From NCBI RefSeq assembly GCF_041435495.1, contig NZ_CP108644.1, positions 4,883,501-4,947,500 of the forward strand: a stretch of DNA of 64,000 bases. The letters run 5' to 3'. Shown here piece by piece: positions 15,725 through 24,376 of this stretch; positions within the stretch are counted from its first letter, which is position 1; every line of letters begins with the position of its first letter. The stretch is from Streptomyces sp. NBC_01116 (GTDB lineage Bacteria > Actinomycetota > Actinomycetes > Streptomycetales > Streptomycetaceae). Under the pieces are notes generated by a model. The model had not been told where the DNA came from and did not search any database. It was given only the letters and a program-made list of their open reading frames with translations. The translations under genes and the position numbers were made by a program.

Positions 15725-16873
15725 ATGGCAACGACGGACAAGGACGAATCCGAGGCTCCGGCGGAGTCGGGCATCGGCCGGATCAAAGAAGAACTGTCGA
15801 AATTCGCCGGCGCTCAGGTCCAGCAGCTCGCCGAAAAGGCGGGCAGCAAACTCTCCGATCTCACCGGCCAGTTGACCGACGCGGCCGAGAACGGCGGCTC
15901 ACTGCCCGCCATCGGTTCCCGCGTGCTCCAGGGCGAATCCCCGGTGAAGGCGTTCGTCTCGGAGAAGGCCAAGGGCGCGAAGGACGCGGTGGTGGACAAG
16001 GCGAAGAGCGCGCTCGGTGGGGGCGGTGGCAAGGGCAACCGCAAGGCCGGCGGCGGCAAGTTCATGAACATCATCGAAGTGATCGACGTCGGTGTGCCGC
16101 TGCGTACCGCCTACGACGCCTGGACGCAGTACGAAGAGTTCAGCGGCTTCATGAAGGGCGTCCAGAGCGTCTCCAAGGGCGAGGACGAGGAAAGTGACTG
16201 GAAGGTCAAGGTCGGCCCCTCCACCCGCAGCTTCAAGGCCACGGTGCAGGAACAGGTGCCGGACGACCGGATCGTCTGGACCTCCGAGGGCGCCAAGGGC
16301 AGCACACGCGGAGCCATCAGCTTCCATGAGCTCGCTTCGAACCTGACCCGCATCGTGCTGGTCATGGAGTACTACCCGTCCGGGTTCTTCGAGAAGACCG
16401 GCAACCTCTGGCGCGCCCAGGGCCGCCGCGTACGGCTGGACTTCAAGCACTTCCAGCGGTACGTGAGCCTCACCGAAGAAGAGCCCGAGGGGTGGCGCGG
16501 CGAGATCCGCGACGGCGAAGTCGTGGTCAGCCACGAGGAGGCGGTCGAGCGCGAGGAGGAGGAAGAGGCCGAGGCCGAGGACGGGGAGGGCGAGGACGAG
16601 GAGTCCGGCGAGGAGGAGCCGGAGGACGAGGAGCCCGAGGAGGACGAGGAGGACGAGGAGGAGCCCGAGGAGGAAGACGAGGAAGACGAGGAAGACGAGG
16701 AGCCGGAGGAAGACGAGGAAGAGGAGGACGAGGAGCCTGACGAGGACGAGGACGAGGACGAAGAGGAAGACGAGGACGAGGACGAGGACGAAGAGGAAGA
16801 CGAGGAAGAGCCGGAGGAGCCGCCCGCCAAGAAGCGCGCGAGCCGAAGGCGCCGGTCCGGGGCCTCGCGGTGA
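15725..16873 (+). CDS. gvpZ: SRPBCC (START-like) protein of the gas-vesicle cluster (GvpZ position)
   Basis: The protein has 382 residues. A helical N-terminal part (FAGAQVQQLAEKAGSKLSDLTGQLTD) precedes a polyketide cyclase/SRPBCC domain at about residues 113-260 (MNIIEVIDVGVPLRTAYDAWTQYEEFSGFMKGVQSVS ... WKVKVGPSTRSFKATVQEQVPDDRIVWTSEGAKG...), a lipid- or ligand-binding helix-grip fold. The last ~110 residues are nearly all Glu/Asp/Pro, ending in a short basic tail. It starts 6 bases after gvpY and overlaps gvpJ by 4 (GTGA). The role in vesicle formation is unknown. Confidence 0.75.
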   Translation: MATTDKDESEAPAESGIGRIKEELSKFAGAQVQQLAEKAGSKLSDLTGQLTDAAENGGSLPAIGSRVLQGESPVKAFVSEKAKGAKDAVVDKAKSALGGGGGKGNRKAGGGKFMNIIEVIDVGVPLRTAYDAWTQYEEFSGFMKGVQSVSKGEDEESDWKVKVGPSTRSFKATVQEQVPDDRIVWTSEGAKGSTRGAISFHELASNLTRIVLVMEYYPSGFFEKTGNLWRAQGRRVRLDFKHFQRYVSLTEEEPEGWRGEIRDGEVVVSHEEAVEREEEEEAEAEDGEGEDEESGEEEPEDEEPEEDEEDEEEPEEEDEEDEEDEEPEEDEEEEDEEPDEDEDEDEEEDEDEDEDEEEDEEEPEEPPAKKRASRRRRSGASR

Positions 16874-17280
16874 CCGACCTCGACTTCCGCCAGGGAGGGC
16901 CGCCGGCCAACGGCCCTCACACCACCAACCTCGCCGACATCCTCGAACGCGTCCTCGACAAGGGCATCGTCATCGCCGGGGACATCAAGATCGACCTCCT
17001 CGACATCGAGCTCCTCACCATCCGGCTCCGTCTCTTCGTGGCGTCCGTCGACACCGCGAAGAAGGCGGGCATCGACTGGTGGGAGACCGATCCCGCCCTC
17101 AGCTCCCGAGCCTCGCGCAATGCCTTGGAGGACGAGAACCGCCGGCTGCGGGAACGCCTCCAGGCCCTCGAACCGGGGACGGACGAGGACCGTGGCCCGC
17201 GCTCGGACCGAAGCGCCGACAGGGACGACGGGAACAAGAGAAGCGAGAGAAGCGACAGCAAGGAGACCGGGCAGAGATGA
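16870..17280 (+). CDS. gvpJ: Gas vesicle protein GvpJ (GvpA family)
   Basis: The protein has 136 residues with a GTG start overlapping the gvpZ stop. The GvpA-like domain lies at about residues 18-66: NLADILERVLDKGIVIAGDIKIDLLDIELLTIRLRLFVASVDTAKKAGIDWWETD. The WWETDP ending is typical of GvpJ rather than GvpA. A charged coiled region follows. GvpJ is a minor shell or tip protein. Its ATGA end starts gvpL. Confidence 0.88.
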   Translation: MTDLDFRQGGPPANGPHTTNLADILERVLDKGIVIAGDIKIDLLDIELLTIRLRLFVASVDTAKKAGIDWWETDPALSSRASRNALEDENRRLRERLQALEPGTDEDRGPRSDRSADRDDGNKRSERSDSKETGQR

Positions 17281-18107
17281 CCGATCGCGCCCACCGGGAC
17301 CAGGCTCCGGGCACCGGTGTCACGTATGTGTTCGCCGTCTGCCGGGGCACCCGTGCCACGCACACCGCCGATGTCACCGGTCTGGTCGGCATGCCCGGAG
17401 GCTCGGCCGTCCGGCTGCTGCCCTCCGGGCCGCTCACCGCCGTGGTCCAGACCGTCCCGGCCGCCGACTTCACGGACGAGGTCTGGCAGGCGCGGCTCTC
17501 CGACCCGTGTGAGATCGAGCGGTACGCGCGGGCCCACCACGAGGTCGTGTCCGCCGCGGCCGCTCACGGGCCCGCCGTACCACTGCCCCTCGCCACGCTC
17601 TACCACGACGACGACCGGGCCCGTCGCGCGCTCGACGACGAGGCACACCGGTTCCACCGGGTGCTGAAGCGCATCGCGCACCACGCCGAATGGGGCGTGA
17701 AGGTGTACGAGCCCGCGGCCGCTCCCGAGGGACCCGAGGAGAGGGAGCCCGCCATCGCCGGGGGCGGCGGGCGCGAGGCTCCCGCCGCCGGTGCGGGGCT
17801 CGCCTACCTGAACCGCAGGCGCGGGGTCCAGGAGCGGCGCGAGCGGCGCCGGGAACAGGCCCTGTCCGTCGCGGAATCCGTGGACGCCGAACTCCGTGAG
17901 CTGGCCGCCGCGTCGCGCCGCCTCCGTACGCACGGAGCCGTACCGGGGGGTGACGGCCGGGTGCACGTGCTCAATGCCACCTACCTCGTGGCCGAGCACA
18001 GGTCGGACGAGCTGGACGCTCTGGTACGGGGCTTGGGCGAGCGGACCGGGGCGCGGATCGAGCTGACCGGCCCCTGGGTGCCGTACTCCTTCGTCGGGGA
18101 GGTGTAG
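17277..18107 (+). CDS. gvpL: Gas vesicle protein GvpL/F family
   Basis: The protein has 276 residues with the ATG at 17277 in an ATGA overlap with gvpJ. It starts with TGVTYVFAVCRGT, the same N-terminal strand as GvpF, followed by ALPLATLYHDD-like elements (AVPLPLATLYHDDDRARRAL) and a C-terminal LNATYLVAEHRSDELDALVRGLGERTGARIELTGPWVPYSF. The middle has a Pro/Glu/Gly-rich insertion. It is the second GvpF/L-family protein of the cluster and probably acts in assembly with gvpF. Confidence 0.88.
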   Translation: MTDRAHRDQAPGTGVTYVFAVCRGTRATHTADVTGLVGMPGGSAVRLLPSGPLTAVVQTVPAADFTDEVWQARLSDPCEIERYARAHHEVVSAAAAHGPAVPLPLATLYHDDDRARRALDDEAHRFHRVLKRIAHHAEWGVKVYEPAAAPEGPEEREPAIAGGGGREAPAAGAGLAYLNRRRGVQERRERRREQALSVAESVDAELRELAAASRRLRTHGAVPGGDGRVHVLNATYLVAEHRSDELDALVRGLGERTGARIELTGPWVPYSFVGEV

Positions 18108-18109
18108 CC

Positions 18110-18346
18110 ATGGCGGCGGCGGAGCGCGCGGTGGTTCCCTGGGACAGCCCGGAGCCCTTGAGCGGGCCCATCGGGGTGCCGCTGGTGGACCTGCTGGACC
18201 GTGTTCTGGCGACCGGTGTCGTCGTCAGCGGGGACCTGGTGATCGCCATCGCCGACGTACCCCTGGTGCGGGTGTCCCTGCACGCCCTCCTGTCGTCGGT
18301 CAGCGAGCGGGTTCCGGCGCCCTGGGCCGACGGGGGGCCGCTGTGA
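18110..18346 (+). CDS. gvpS: Gas vesicle protein GvpS (short GvpA-family protein)
   Basis: The protein has 78 residues and consists of one GvpA-like fold: GVPLVDLLDRVLATGVVVSGDLVIAIADVPLVRVSLHALLSSVSE, with short termini and no charged tail. It lies 2 bases after gvpL and overlaps gvpK by 4 bases. Such minor homologues are thought to cap or nucleate the shell. Confidence 0.85.
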   Translation: MAAAERAVVPWDSPEPLSGPIGVPLVDLLDRVLATGVVVSGDLVIAIADVPLVRVSLHALLSSVSERVPAPWADGGPL

Positions 18347-18639
18347 CGGCCCCGGGCAGGGCCCCGGGTTCACGGGTCGATCTGGACTCCGAGCAGATGG
18401 GGCGGGACCTGGTGGCCCTGGTCCTCACCGTGGTGGAGCTCCTCCGGCAACTGATGGAACGGCAGGCGATCCGCCGGGTCGAACAGGGCGACCTCAGTGA
18501 CGAGCAGGTCGAGGAGATCGGGACCACGCTCATGCTGCTCGACCAGCGGATGAAGGAGCTCTGCGACCAGCACGGAGTGCGACCCGAGGACCTCAACCTG
18601 GACCTCGGACCGCTGGGGACGCTGCTGCCACGCGACTGA
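18343..18639 (+). CDS. gvpK: Gas vesicle protein GvpK
   Basis: The protein has 98 residues with a GTG start. The GvpK pattern is clear: RVDLDSEQMGRDLVALVLTVVELLRQLMERQAIRRVEQGDLSDEQVEEIGTTLMLLDQRMKELCDQHGVRPEDLNLDLGPLGTLL. It is a helical accessory protein and the last gene of the gvp operon. Confidence 0.92.
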   Translation: MTAPGRAPGSRVDLDSEQMGRDLVALVLTVVELLRQLMERQAIRRVEQGDLSDEQVEEIGTTLMLLDQRMKELCDQHGVRPEDLNLDLGPLGTLLPRD

Positions 18640-18745
18640 GGCCGGGTACCTCGAATGGCGGATGACCACGGGCAGGCGGAGAGTGAGGAGGGGGGCCGCA
18701 CGGGCGGGAGGAGCGCCCGTGGCAATCACTCTCTGTGAGGCTGAC

Positions 18746-19213
18746 ATGGTCGACATCGAATCTCGGAGCGGAAACCCGGCGACGAGCGGCGGGAACCAGG
18801 AAAGCGGCGTGCGCGGCAGGACCACCATCGCCGACGGCGTCGTTGCCACCATCGCGGAGATCGCCATCCGCGAGACGGACGGTGTCCATTCGGTGGGCAA
18901 GGGCGCGTCGAAGGCGCTGGGCGCCGTGACGGGCAGGGTGTCCGGGTCCTCGGGCAGGGGACGGACCGTGAAGGTCGAGGTGGGCGAGAAACAGACGGCG
19001 ATCGACGTCGACGTCGAGGTGGAGTACGGGTTTCCGATCCATGAGCTGGCCGACCGGATCCGCACGCACGTCGTCGACGCCGTGGAGACGATGACCGGGC
19101 TGGAGGTCGTCGAGATCAACATCAACGTCTTCGACGTGCACATCCCCGACGAGGACGACGAGGACGGCTCGGACGGCGCCGATTCCGGAAGGGGCGGTTC
19201 CCGCGTGCAGTGA
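18746..19213 (+). CDS. Asp23/Gls24-family envelope stress protein
   Basis: The protein has 155 residues with the ATG at 18746 after GAGG; a longer frame from 18662 is unlikely because it lacks a ribosome site. The Asp23 domain covers about residues 25-130: RGRTTIADGVVATIAEIAIRETDGVHSVG ... VKVEVGEKQTAIDVDVEVEYGFPIHELADRIRTHVVDAVETMTGLEVVEININVFDVHIP. The C terminus is acidic. Family members associate with the membrane and help envelope homeostasis. It follows gvpK by about 105 bases and could be co-transcribed. Confidence 0.9.
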   Translation: MVDIESRSGNPATSGGNQESGVRGRTTIADGVVATIAEIAIRETDGVHSVGKGASKALGAVTGRVSGSSGRGRTVKVEVGEKQTAIDVDVEVEYGFPIHELADRIRTHVVDAVETMTGLEVVEININVFDVHIPDEDDEDGSDGADSGRGGSRVQ

Positions 19214-19302
19214 GCCCGGCCCGGCCGATTGTCAGTGGCGGCTGTGAGGATGGGGACACCGGCACGACGGGCTGACCGGTACAGCGGAATGAGGGGGACC
19301 CC

Positions 19303-19716
19303 ATGGGCGCGTGGGACATCGGCCACTTCGACAACGACACCGCGGCCGACTTCGGCGGGCGGGTCGACGACGCGGAGCCCGGCGAGAAGGCCGACGTGCT
19401 CCGGGAGGTGCTGAGCACCATCGCGGAGACGGGGCCGGAGGACTATGCGGACTGCGGGGAGGAGGCGGTGGCCGCCGCCGCGCTGATCGCCGCGCAGTGC
19501 CCCGGGGGAGAGCCCGTCACCACCGCGTACGGCCCGAAAGATCCGCTGCCGCCGCTCCCCGCCGATCTCCGCCCGCTGGCCGTCCGCGCCCTGGACCGAC
19601 TCGGTGCGGAGAACGCGGAGCCGCTGGACCTGTGGGCGGAGGCCGGTGAGGACCAGGCGTGGCTGGCGGGGATAGCCGCGTTGCGCGCGGTGCTGGTGGA
19701 GGCTTCGGGGGAGTAG
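19303..19716 (+). CDS. DUF4259-domain protein
   Basis: The protein has 137 residues. It begins MGAWDIGHFDNDTAADFGGRVDD, the diagnostic start of DUF4259 proteins (MGaWg.G.FeNDtAldW), and is a small acidic, helical cytoplasmic protein of unknown function. GAATGAGGGGG lies just before the ATG. It stands alone. Confidence 0.88.
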   Translation: MGAWDIGHFDNDTAADFGGRVDDAEPGEKADVLREVLSTIAETGPEDYADCGEEAVAAAALIAAQCPGGEPVTTAYGPKDPLPPLPADLRPLAVRALDRLGAENAEPLDLWAEAGEDQAWLAGIAALRAVLVEASGE

Positions 19717-19727
19717 GACCCGCGTCT

Positions 19728-19865
19728 TCAGCGTTTCGAGCGGCCCGCGCGCACGATCTCGTCGACGTCCAGGGAGACCTCGGCGCCGATCGAGGCCGGG
19801 AGCGGGGCCTGCTGGCCGGGGGCGTAGACCTCGTGGCGGTCGTAGCCGGCGGGAAGCGGCTCGGT
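19728..19865 (-). pseudogene. Remnant of a Uma2-family nuclease-like gene (C-terminal end only)
   Basis: The last ~45 codons before the stop read LPAGYDRHEVYAPGQQAPLPASIGAEVSLDVDEIVRAGRSKR. This resembles the C-terminal strands of Uma2 (DUF820) restriction-endonuclease-like proteins, which are abundant in streptomycetes. Upstream the frame runs straight into the serC terminator hairpin and there is no core domain, so only a fragment remains. Confidence 0.4.
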
Positions 19866-19901
19866 CAACGCTCCTGGCATATGCCACTCAGTCGAGTGAA
19901 G

Positions 19902-19943
19902 CGGAAACGGCCCGGCACCCATGTGGGTGCCGGGCCGTTTCCG
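19902..19943. terminator. Strong bidirectional terminator between serC and the DUF4259/Uma2 side
   Basis: A perfect 19-base inverted repeat, reading CGGAAACGGCCCGGCACCC on the left, has a 4-base loop (ATGT). It lies 29 bases past the serC stop and would end serC transcription. The symmetric stem could also stop transcripts from the other side. Confidence 0.85.
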
Positions 19944-19971
19944 TACGGTCGAGAAGTCGAGAACCGGGAGG

Positions 19972-21090
19972 TTACAGCTTCTCGATCACGTAGTCGATGC
20001 ACGCCGTCAGCGCCTGGACGTCCGACGGGTCGATCGCCGGGAACATCGCCACGCGCAGCTGGTTGCGGCCCAGCTTGCGGTACGGCTCGGTGTCCACGAT
20101 GCCGTTGGCGCGCAGCACCTTGGCGACGGCCGCCGCGTCGATCTCGTCCGCGAAGTCGATCGTGCCGATGACCTGCGAGCGCTTCGCCGGGTCCGTGACG
20201 AACGGGGTGGCGTACTTCGACCCGTCGGCCCAGCCGTAGAGGTGGCCCGACGAAGCCGCCGTGCGGCCCGTCGTGAAGTCCAGGCCGCCCTGGGTGTTCA
20301 TCCACTTCAGCTGCTCGTTCAGCAGGAGGAGCGTGGAGAGCGCCGGGGTGTTGTACGTCTGGTTCTTGAGGGAGTTGTCGATCGCCGTCGGCAGCGAGAA
20401 GAACTCCGGGATGTGCCGGCCCGAGGCGTGGATCCGGGCGGCGCGCTCCAGGGCGGCCGGGGAGAACACGGCGATCCACAGGCCGCCGTCGGAGGCGAAG
20501 GACTTCTGCGGGGCGAAGTAGTAGACGTCGGACTCGGTGATGTCGACCGGCAGGCCGCCCGCACCGGAGGTGGCGTCCACCAGGACGAGGGAGCCCTCGT
20601 CGGCGCCCGCGACGCGCTTGACCGGGGCCGCGACACCGGTGGAGGTCTCGTTGTGGGTGAAGGCGTAGACGTCGACGCCCGCCTCGGCCTTCGGGTCCGG
20701 GTGGGTGCCCGGGTCGGAGGCGATGACGGTGGGGTCGGACAGCCAGGGCGCGAGCTTCGCGGCCTTGGCGAACTTGGACGAGAACTCGCCGAAGTTCAGG
20801 TGCTGGGACTTCGACTCGATCAGTCCGTGCGTCGCGACGTCCCAGAAGGCGGTGGAGCCGCCGTTGCCGAGGACGACCTCGTACCCCTCGGGGAGGGAGA
20901 AGAGGCTGCGCACGCCGTCCCGTACCTCGCCGACCAGGTTCTTGACCGGGGCCTGGCGGTGGGACGTGCCGAGAAGAGAGGTGCCGGTGGCGGCCAGCGC
21001 GTCGAGCGCCTCCGTCCGCACCTTGGAAGGACCGGCGCCGAAGCGTCCGTCTGCGGGCTTGATGTCAGCGGGAATCTGGATGTCGGCCAC
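19972..21090 (-). CDS. serC: Phosphoserine aminotransferase
   Basis: The protein has 372 residues, the usual actinobacterial SerC length, when started at the GTG giving VADIQIPADIKPADGRFGAGPSKVR. It is a PLP enzyme of aminotransferase class V that converts 3-phosphohydroxypyruvate and glutamate to phosphoserine in serine synthesis. The PLP lysine lies in YYFAPQKSFASDGGLW, and substrate-binding segments GPSKVR, TSHRQAPVKNLVGEVR and HNETSTGV are present. It is monocistronic with a strong terminator. Confidence 0.96.
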   Translation of the reverse strand: MADIQIPADIKPADGRFGAGPSKVRTEALDALAATGTSLLGTSHRQAPVKNLVGEVRDGVRSLFSLPEGYEVVLGNGGSTAFWDVATHGLIESKSQHLNFGEFSSKFAKAAKLAPWLSDPTVIASDPGTHPDPKAEAGVDVYAFTHNETSTGVAAPVKRVAGADEGSLVLVDATSGAGGLPVDITESDVYYFAPQKSFASDGGLWIAVFSPAALERAARIHASGRHIPEFFSLPTAIDNSLKNQTYNTPALSTLLLLNEQLKWMNTQGGLDFTTGRTAASSGHLYGWADGSKYATPFVTDPAKRSQVIGTIDFADEIDAAAVAKVLRANGIVDTEPYRKLGRNQLRVAMFPAIDPSDVQALTACIDYVIEKL

Positions 21091-21246
21091 GGGACGGAGC
21101 GTAGTCCCTCGGTGGCACGGCTCCGTAACCGTGTCCGTCCGATGAGACGTGCGCTCCGGCCCGTGGAAGGCCGGACAAAAAGGGGAACTGAACAACAAAC
21201 AGTGGGAGTGCCTGACAAGCGGTGGAAGTCTGGACAAACGGTGGAA

Positions 21247-22476
21247 CTAGGCGTCGTGGCCGAACGGGCAGCCCAGCTCCACCGGCAGTTCGTGCAGGTC
21301 GTTCTGGGTCACGATCGGCTTGTTGCGCAGCTCGGTGGCGGGCACCGCCAGGTCCAGCTCCGGGAACCGCTCGTACAGCGCCGGCAGCGCGATGCCCGCC
21401 TCCAGGCGGGAGAGCGCCGCACCCGGGCAGATGTGCGGGCCGTGACCGAAGGCGATGTGGCGGTTCGGGGTGCGGGTGGCGTCGAACTCGCCGGCCGTCG
21501 GGCCGTACTGCTCCTCGTCCCGGCCCAGCGCGCCGAACGAGACGATCAGGCCCTCGCCCTTCGGCAGGATCCTGTCGCCGACCTCGATGTCCTCCGTCGC
21601 GAAGCGGATCAGGACGTGCGAGGTCGGGGTGTTCCAGCGCAGCGTCTCCTCGATCACGCCGTCCCACCCGATCTCCCCGTCCAGCACCTTCCTGCGCTGC
21701 TCGGGGTGGGTCGCCAGCGCCTCCACGACGTTGACGATCAGGCTGATCGTGGTCTCGTGCCCGGCGGCGATGATCAGTTGCAGCGTGTTGACGATCTCCT
21801 CGTCGGAGAGGTGGTCGCCGTCCTCGGATGCCGCGATCAGGGCGCTGGTCAGGTCGTCGCCCGGGTTCGCCCGCTTGGAGTCGACGATCTTCGTGAAGAG
21901 GGTCCCGAGGTCCGCCATCATCTGCGGGACCTCCTCCGGCGGCGTCTGCGTCGAGAAGAACTTCTCGAACAGCTCCTTCAGCCGGGGGTGGTCCGCCGCG
22001 TCCACGCCCATCAGCTCGCTGATCACGTTCATGGGGAGGGGATAGGCGAACTCGGCCTTGAGGTCGACCGGCGCTCCGGCCGGGAGGGCCGCCAGCTTCT
22101 CCAGGCTCGCGTTCGTGAGGGCTTCGATACCCTCCCGCAGCCGCTCCACCCGCTTCACCGTGAGCGCCTGCGCCACCAGCGTACGGAGACGGCGGTGGTC
22201 CGCCCCGTCGACGGTGAGCATCGAGCGGCCCGGGTTGGCCAGGCCGATCAGCGGCCAGTCCATCGGTATCTCGCCGCGCTGCCAGGCGTTCCAGACGTTG
22301 ATGTCCTTGACCACGCGGCTGTCGGTGAGCAGCGCGCGGGCCTCCGCGTGGCGGGTGACCGCGTACACGTGTACACCGCCGGGCAGCTCCACCTCGGCCA
22401 GCGGGCCGGCGGCCCGCAGCGCGGCGCTCTCGCCGTCGAGGTCTCTGACGAAGGGGTCGAGCGCGATGCGGGTCAT
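21247..22476 (-). CDS. Cytochrome P450 (second P450 of the conservon operon)
   Basis: The protein has 409 residues with the ATG overlapping the upstream P450 stop by 4 bases (ATGA). The I-helix oxygen motif is IIAAGHETTISL, the K-helix is EETLRW (ExxR), and the heme loop is FGHGPHICPGAALSRLE with the Cys ligand. It is a soluble class I bacterial P450, CYP105/107-like by general pattern. It probably acts with the first P450 under conservon control. The substrate is unknown and no ferredoxin is adjacent. Confidence 0.92.
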   Translation of the reverse strand: MTRIALDPFVRDLDGESAALRAAGPLAEVELPGGVHVYAVTRHAEARALLTDSRVVKDINVWNAWQRGEIPMDWPLIGLANPGRSMLTVDGADHRRLRTLVAQALTVKRVERLREGIEALTNASLEKLAALPAGAPVDLKAEFAYPLPMNVISELMGVDAADHPRLKELFEKFFSTQTPPEEVPQMMADLGTLFTKIVDSKRANPGDDLTSALIAASEDGDHLSDEEIVNTLQLIIAAGHETTISLIVNVVEALATHPEQRRKVLDGEIGWDGVIEETLRWNTPTSHVLIRFATEDIEVGDRILPKGEGLIVSFGALGRDEEQYGPTAGEFDATRTPNRHIAFGHGPHICPGAALSRLEAGIALPALYERFPELDLAVPATELRNKPIVTQNDLHELPVELGCPFGHDA

Positions 22477-23735
22477 GCGGGGCCTCCGAAGCTTCCGGGT
22501 CTTCCGACGGCGGGGGTGGGTGTGAAGAGGACCGGCAGGTCGGTCAGTCCGCGCAGCCACGGTGACGGGCGGCGGGTGAGCTGCTCGGCGGGGACGGCGA
22601 GGTCCACGTCGGGCAGCCGGTCGAGGAGGACCTCGATGCCGGTACGGGCGATGACCTCGGCGGTCTCCTGGGCCGGGAACGGGCAGCGGTGCTCGCCGTG
22701 GCCGAAGGAGAGGAAGGCGTTGTTGCCGCCGGTCAGCGCCGAGCCGTCGGTCCGCACCTGCGGGTCGCCGTTGGCGGCGGCGAGGCCGAGGAGCAGCAGG
22801 TCGCCGGCGCGGATGTGGCGGCCGCCGAGGTGGGTGTCGCGGGCGGCCCAGCGGCCCGCCACGTTCTGGGTCGGGGTGTCCTCCCAGAGGACCTCGTTCA
22901 TCGCCTCGGCGACGCTGTGCCGGCCGCCCGAGAGCGAGGCGGCGAACCGGTCGTCGGTGAGCATGAGGCGCAGCGAGTTGCCCATCCAGTCGGCGGTCGG
23001 CTGGTGGCCGGCCGCCATCATCACCATGAGGTCCTGGGCGACCTCCTCGTCGGTGAAGCCGCCGGCGTCGGCGATCATCCGGCTGGCGACGTCGTCACCG
23101 GGCCCGGCGTGCTTGTCGGCCAGCAGCCGGAACATCGACGTGGCGAGGTGCTGCTGTCCGGCGAGCGCCCGCTCCCGGCCGTCGATCATGTCGTTGATCG
23201 CGCCGACCAGCGGGTGGGCCTCCTCGTCGGAGAAGCCGTAGATCCTGGCCAGCACGAGGGCGGGCAGCAGCTTGGCGTACTCCGCGATGATGTCGACCGA
23301 GCCCTTGGTGCAGAACCGGTCGATCAGCTTGTCGGCGAACTCCTCCGCGTACCGCTTCAGGGAGAACGGGTCGACACCCTCCAGCGCGTTGCTGATCATC
23401 ATGGCGCGGACGCTGTGGCGCTCGCCGACCGTGTAGAGGATCGAGGGCTGCCTGCGCCCGATCATCGGCAGCAGCGGCCAGTCGTCGGGGATGCGGTCCC
23501 ACTGGTTCCACAGGTCGGAGTCCCGGCTGAAGAGGGCCGGGTCGCCGGTGACCTGGTGCAGTTCGCGGTAGCCGAGGACGAGCCAGGCGGGCACGTCGCC
23601 GTCGAGGACGACCGGGGCGATCGCCCCGTGGTCGCGCCGCATCTCCCGGTAGAGCTGGACGGGGTCGCTCTGGAAGCGGGGCCCGGACAGGGGGACGGAC
23701 CCGTGGGTGACGGGGCAGCCGGAGACAGGGGTCAC
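22473..23735 (-). CDS. Cytochrome P450 (first P450 of the conservon operon)
   Basis: The protein has 420 residues from a GTG (VTPVSGCPVTHGSVPLSG) whose GTGA overlaps the stop of cvnD, which fixes the start. The I-helix motif is MMAAGHQPTADWMGNSL (AGHQPT in place of the usual AGxET/DT) and the heme loop is FGHGEHRCPFPAQE with the Cys ligand; Pro-Phe-Pro-Ala replaces the usual Gly after Cys. These changes are also seen in conservon-linked P450s, such as the rar/cvn9 type of S. griseus and S. coelicolor. The substrate is unknown. Confidence 0.9.
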   Translation of the reverse strand: MTPVSGCPVTHGSVPLSGPRFQSDPVQLYREMRRDHGAIAPVVLDGDVPAWLVLGYRELHQVTGDPALFSRDSDLWNQWDRIPDDWPLLPMIGRRQPSILYTVGERHSVRAMMISNALEGVDPFSLKRYAEEFADKLIDRFCTKGSVDIIAEYAKLLPALVLARIYGFSDEEAHPLVGAINDMIDGRERALAGQQHLATSMFRLLADKHAGPGDDVASRMIADAGGFTDEEVAQDLMVMMAAGHQPTADWMGNSLRLMLTDDRFAASLSGGRHSVAEAMNEVLWEDTPTQNVAGRWAARDTHLGGRHIRAGDLLLLGLAAANGDPQVRTDGSALTGGNNAFLSFGHGEHRCPFPAQETAEVIARTGIEVLLDRLPDVDLAVPAEQLTRRPSPWLRGLTDLPVLFTPTPAVGRPGSFGGPA

Positions 23736-24376
23736 GGTGCGGGCTCCGGGGTCGGGCCGGCCGCCGCCAGGGCCGCCTCGGGGGCGCGGAGGCGGGCGGC
23801 GGAGAGCGCGGCGAGGTGTTCGACGAGCGTGATCAGCACGTACTTGCTGGACGAGCGGTCGCGGGCGTCGCACTCCACCAGCGGTACGTCCTCCGAGAGG
23901 TCCAGGGCCTCGCGGATCTGCTGCTCGCTGTGGAGCGGGCCGCCGAAGTCGTTGCACGCCACGATGAACGGCGTGCCGTGGTGCTCCAGGCGGTCGATGG
24001 CGTACCAGGAGTCGGCGAGCCGCCGGGTGTCGACGAGGACGACCGCGCCGAGCGTGCCGGAGAACAGCCGGTCCCACAGGAACCAGAAGCGCTCCTGGCC
24101 GGGCGCGCCGAAGAGGTACAGCACGGAGCGTTCGTCGAGCGTGATGCGGCCGAAGTCGAACGCCACGGTGGTGGACGACTTGGCCTGGATGCCGTCGAGG
24201 TGGTCGACGGCCTCGCCCGCGCGGGTCATGGTCTCCTCCGTGTTGAGCGGACGGATCTCGCTCACGGATCGGACCATGGTGGTCTTGCCGACCCCGAAGC
24301 CGCCGACGACAACGATCTTCAGTCCGTTGTCGGCCGTCGCGCTCAGGGCGGCGCGGTCAGAGGTTGCGGAGTCCAA
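23732..24376 (-). CDS. cvnD: Conservon GTP-binding protein CvnD
   Basis: The protein has 214 residues when started at a TTG (LDSATSDRAALSATADNG) that overlaps the end of cvnC by 20 bases. Starting inside cvnC is typical of conservons. The P-loop is GGFGVGKTT, the switch region is FGAPGQERFWFLW (G3), and the guanine-recognition region is VACNDFGG. It is a small Ras-like GTPase of the Rab/Arf-like MglA relatives. It is thought to form a membrane complex with CvnA, CvnB and CvnC like a bacterial GPCR-type module. Confidence 0.9.
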   Translation of the reverse strand: MDSATSDRAALSATADNGLKIVVVGGFGVGKTTMVRSVSEIRPLNTEETMTRAGEAVDHLDGIQAKSSTTVAFDFGRITLDERSVLYLFGAPGQERFWFLWDRLFSGTLGAVVLVDTRRLADSWYAIDRLEHHGTPFIVACNDFGGPLHSEQQIREALDLSEDVPLVECDARDRSSSKYVLITLVEHLAALSAARLRAPEAALAAAGPTPEPAP

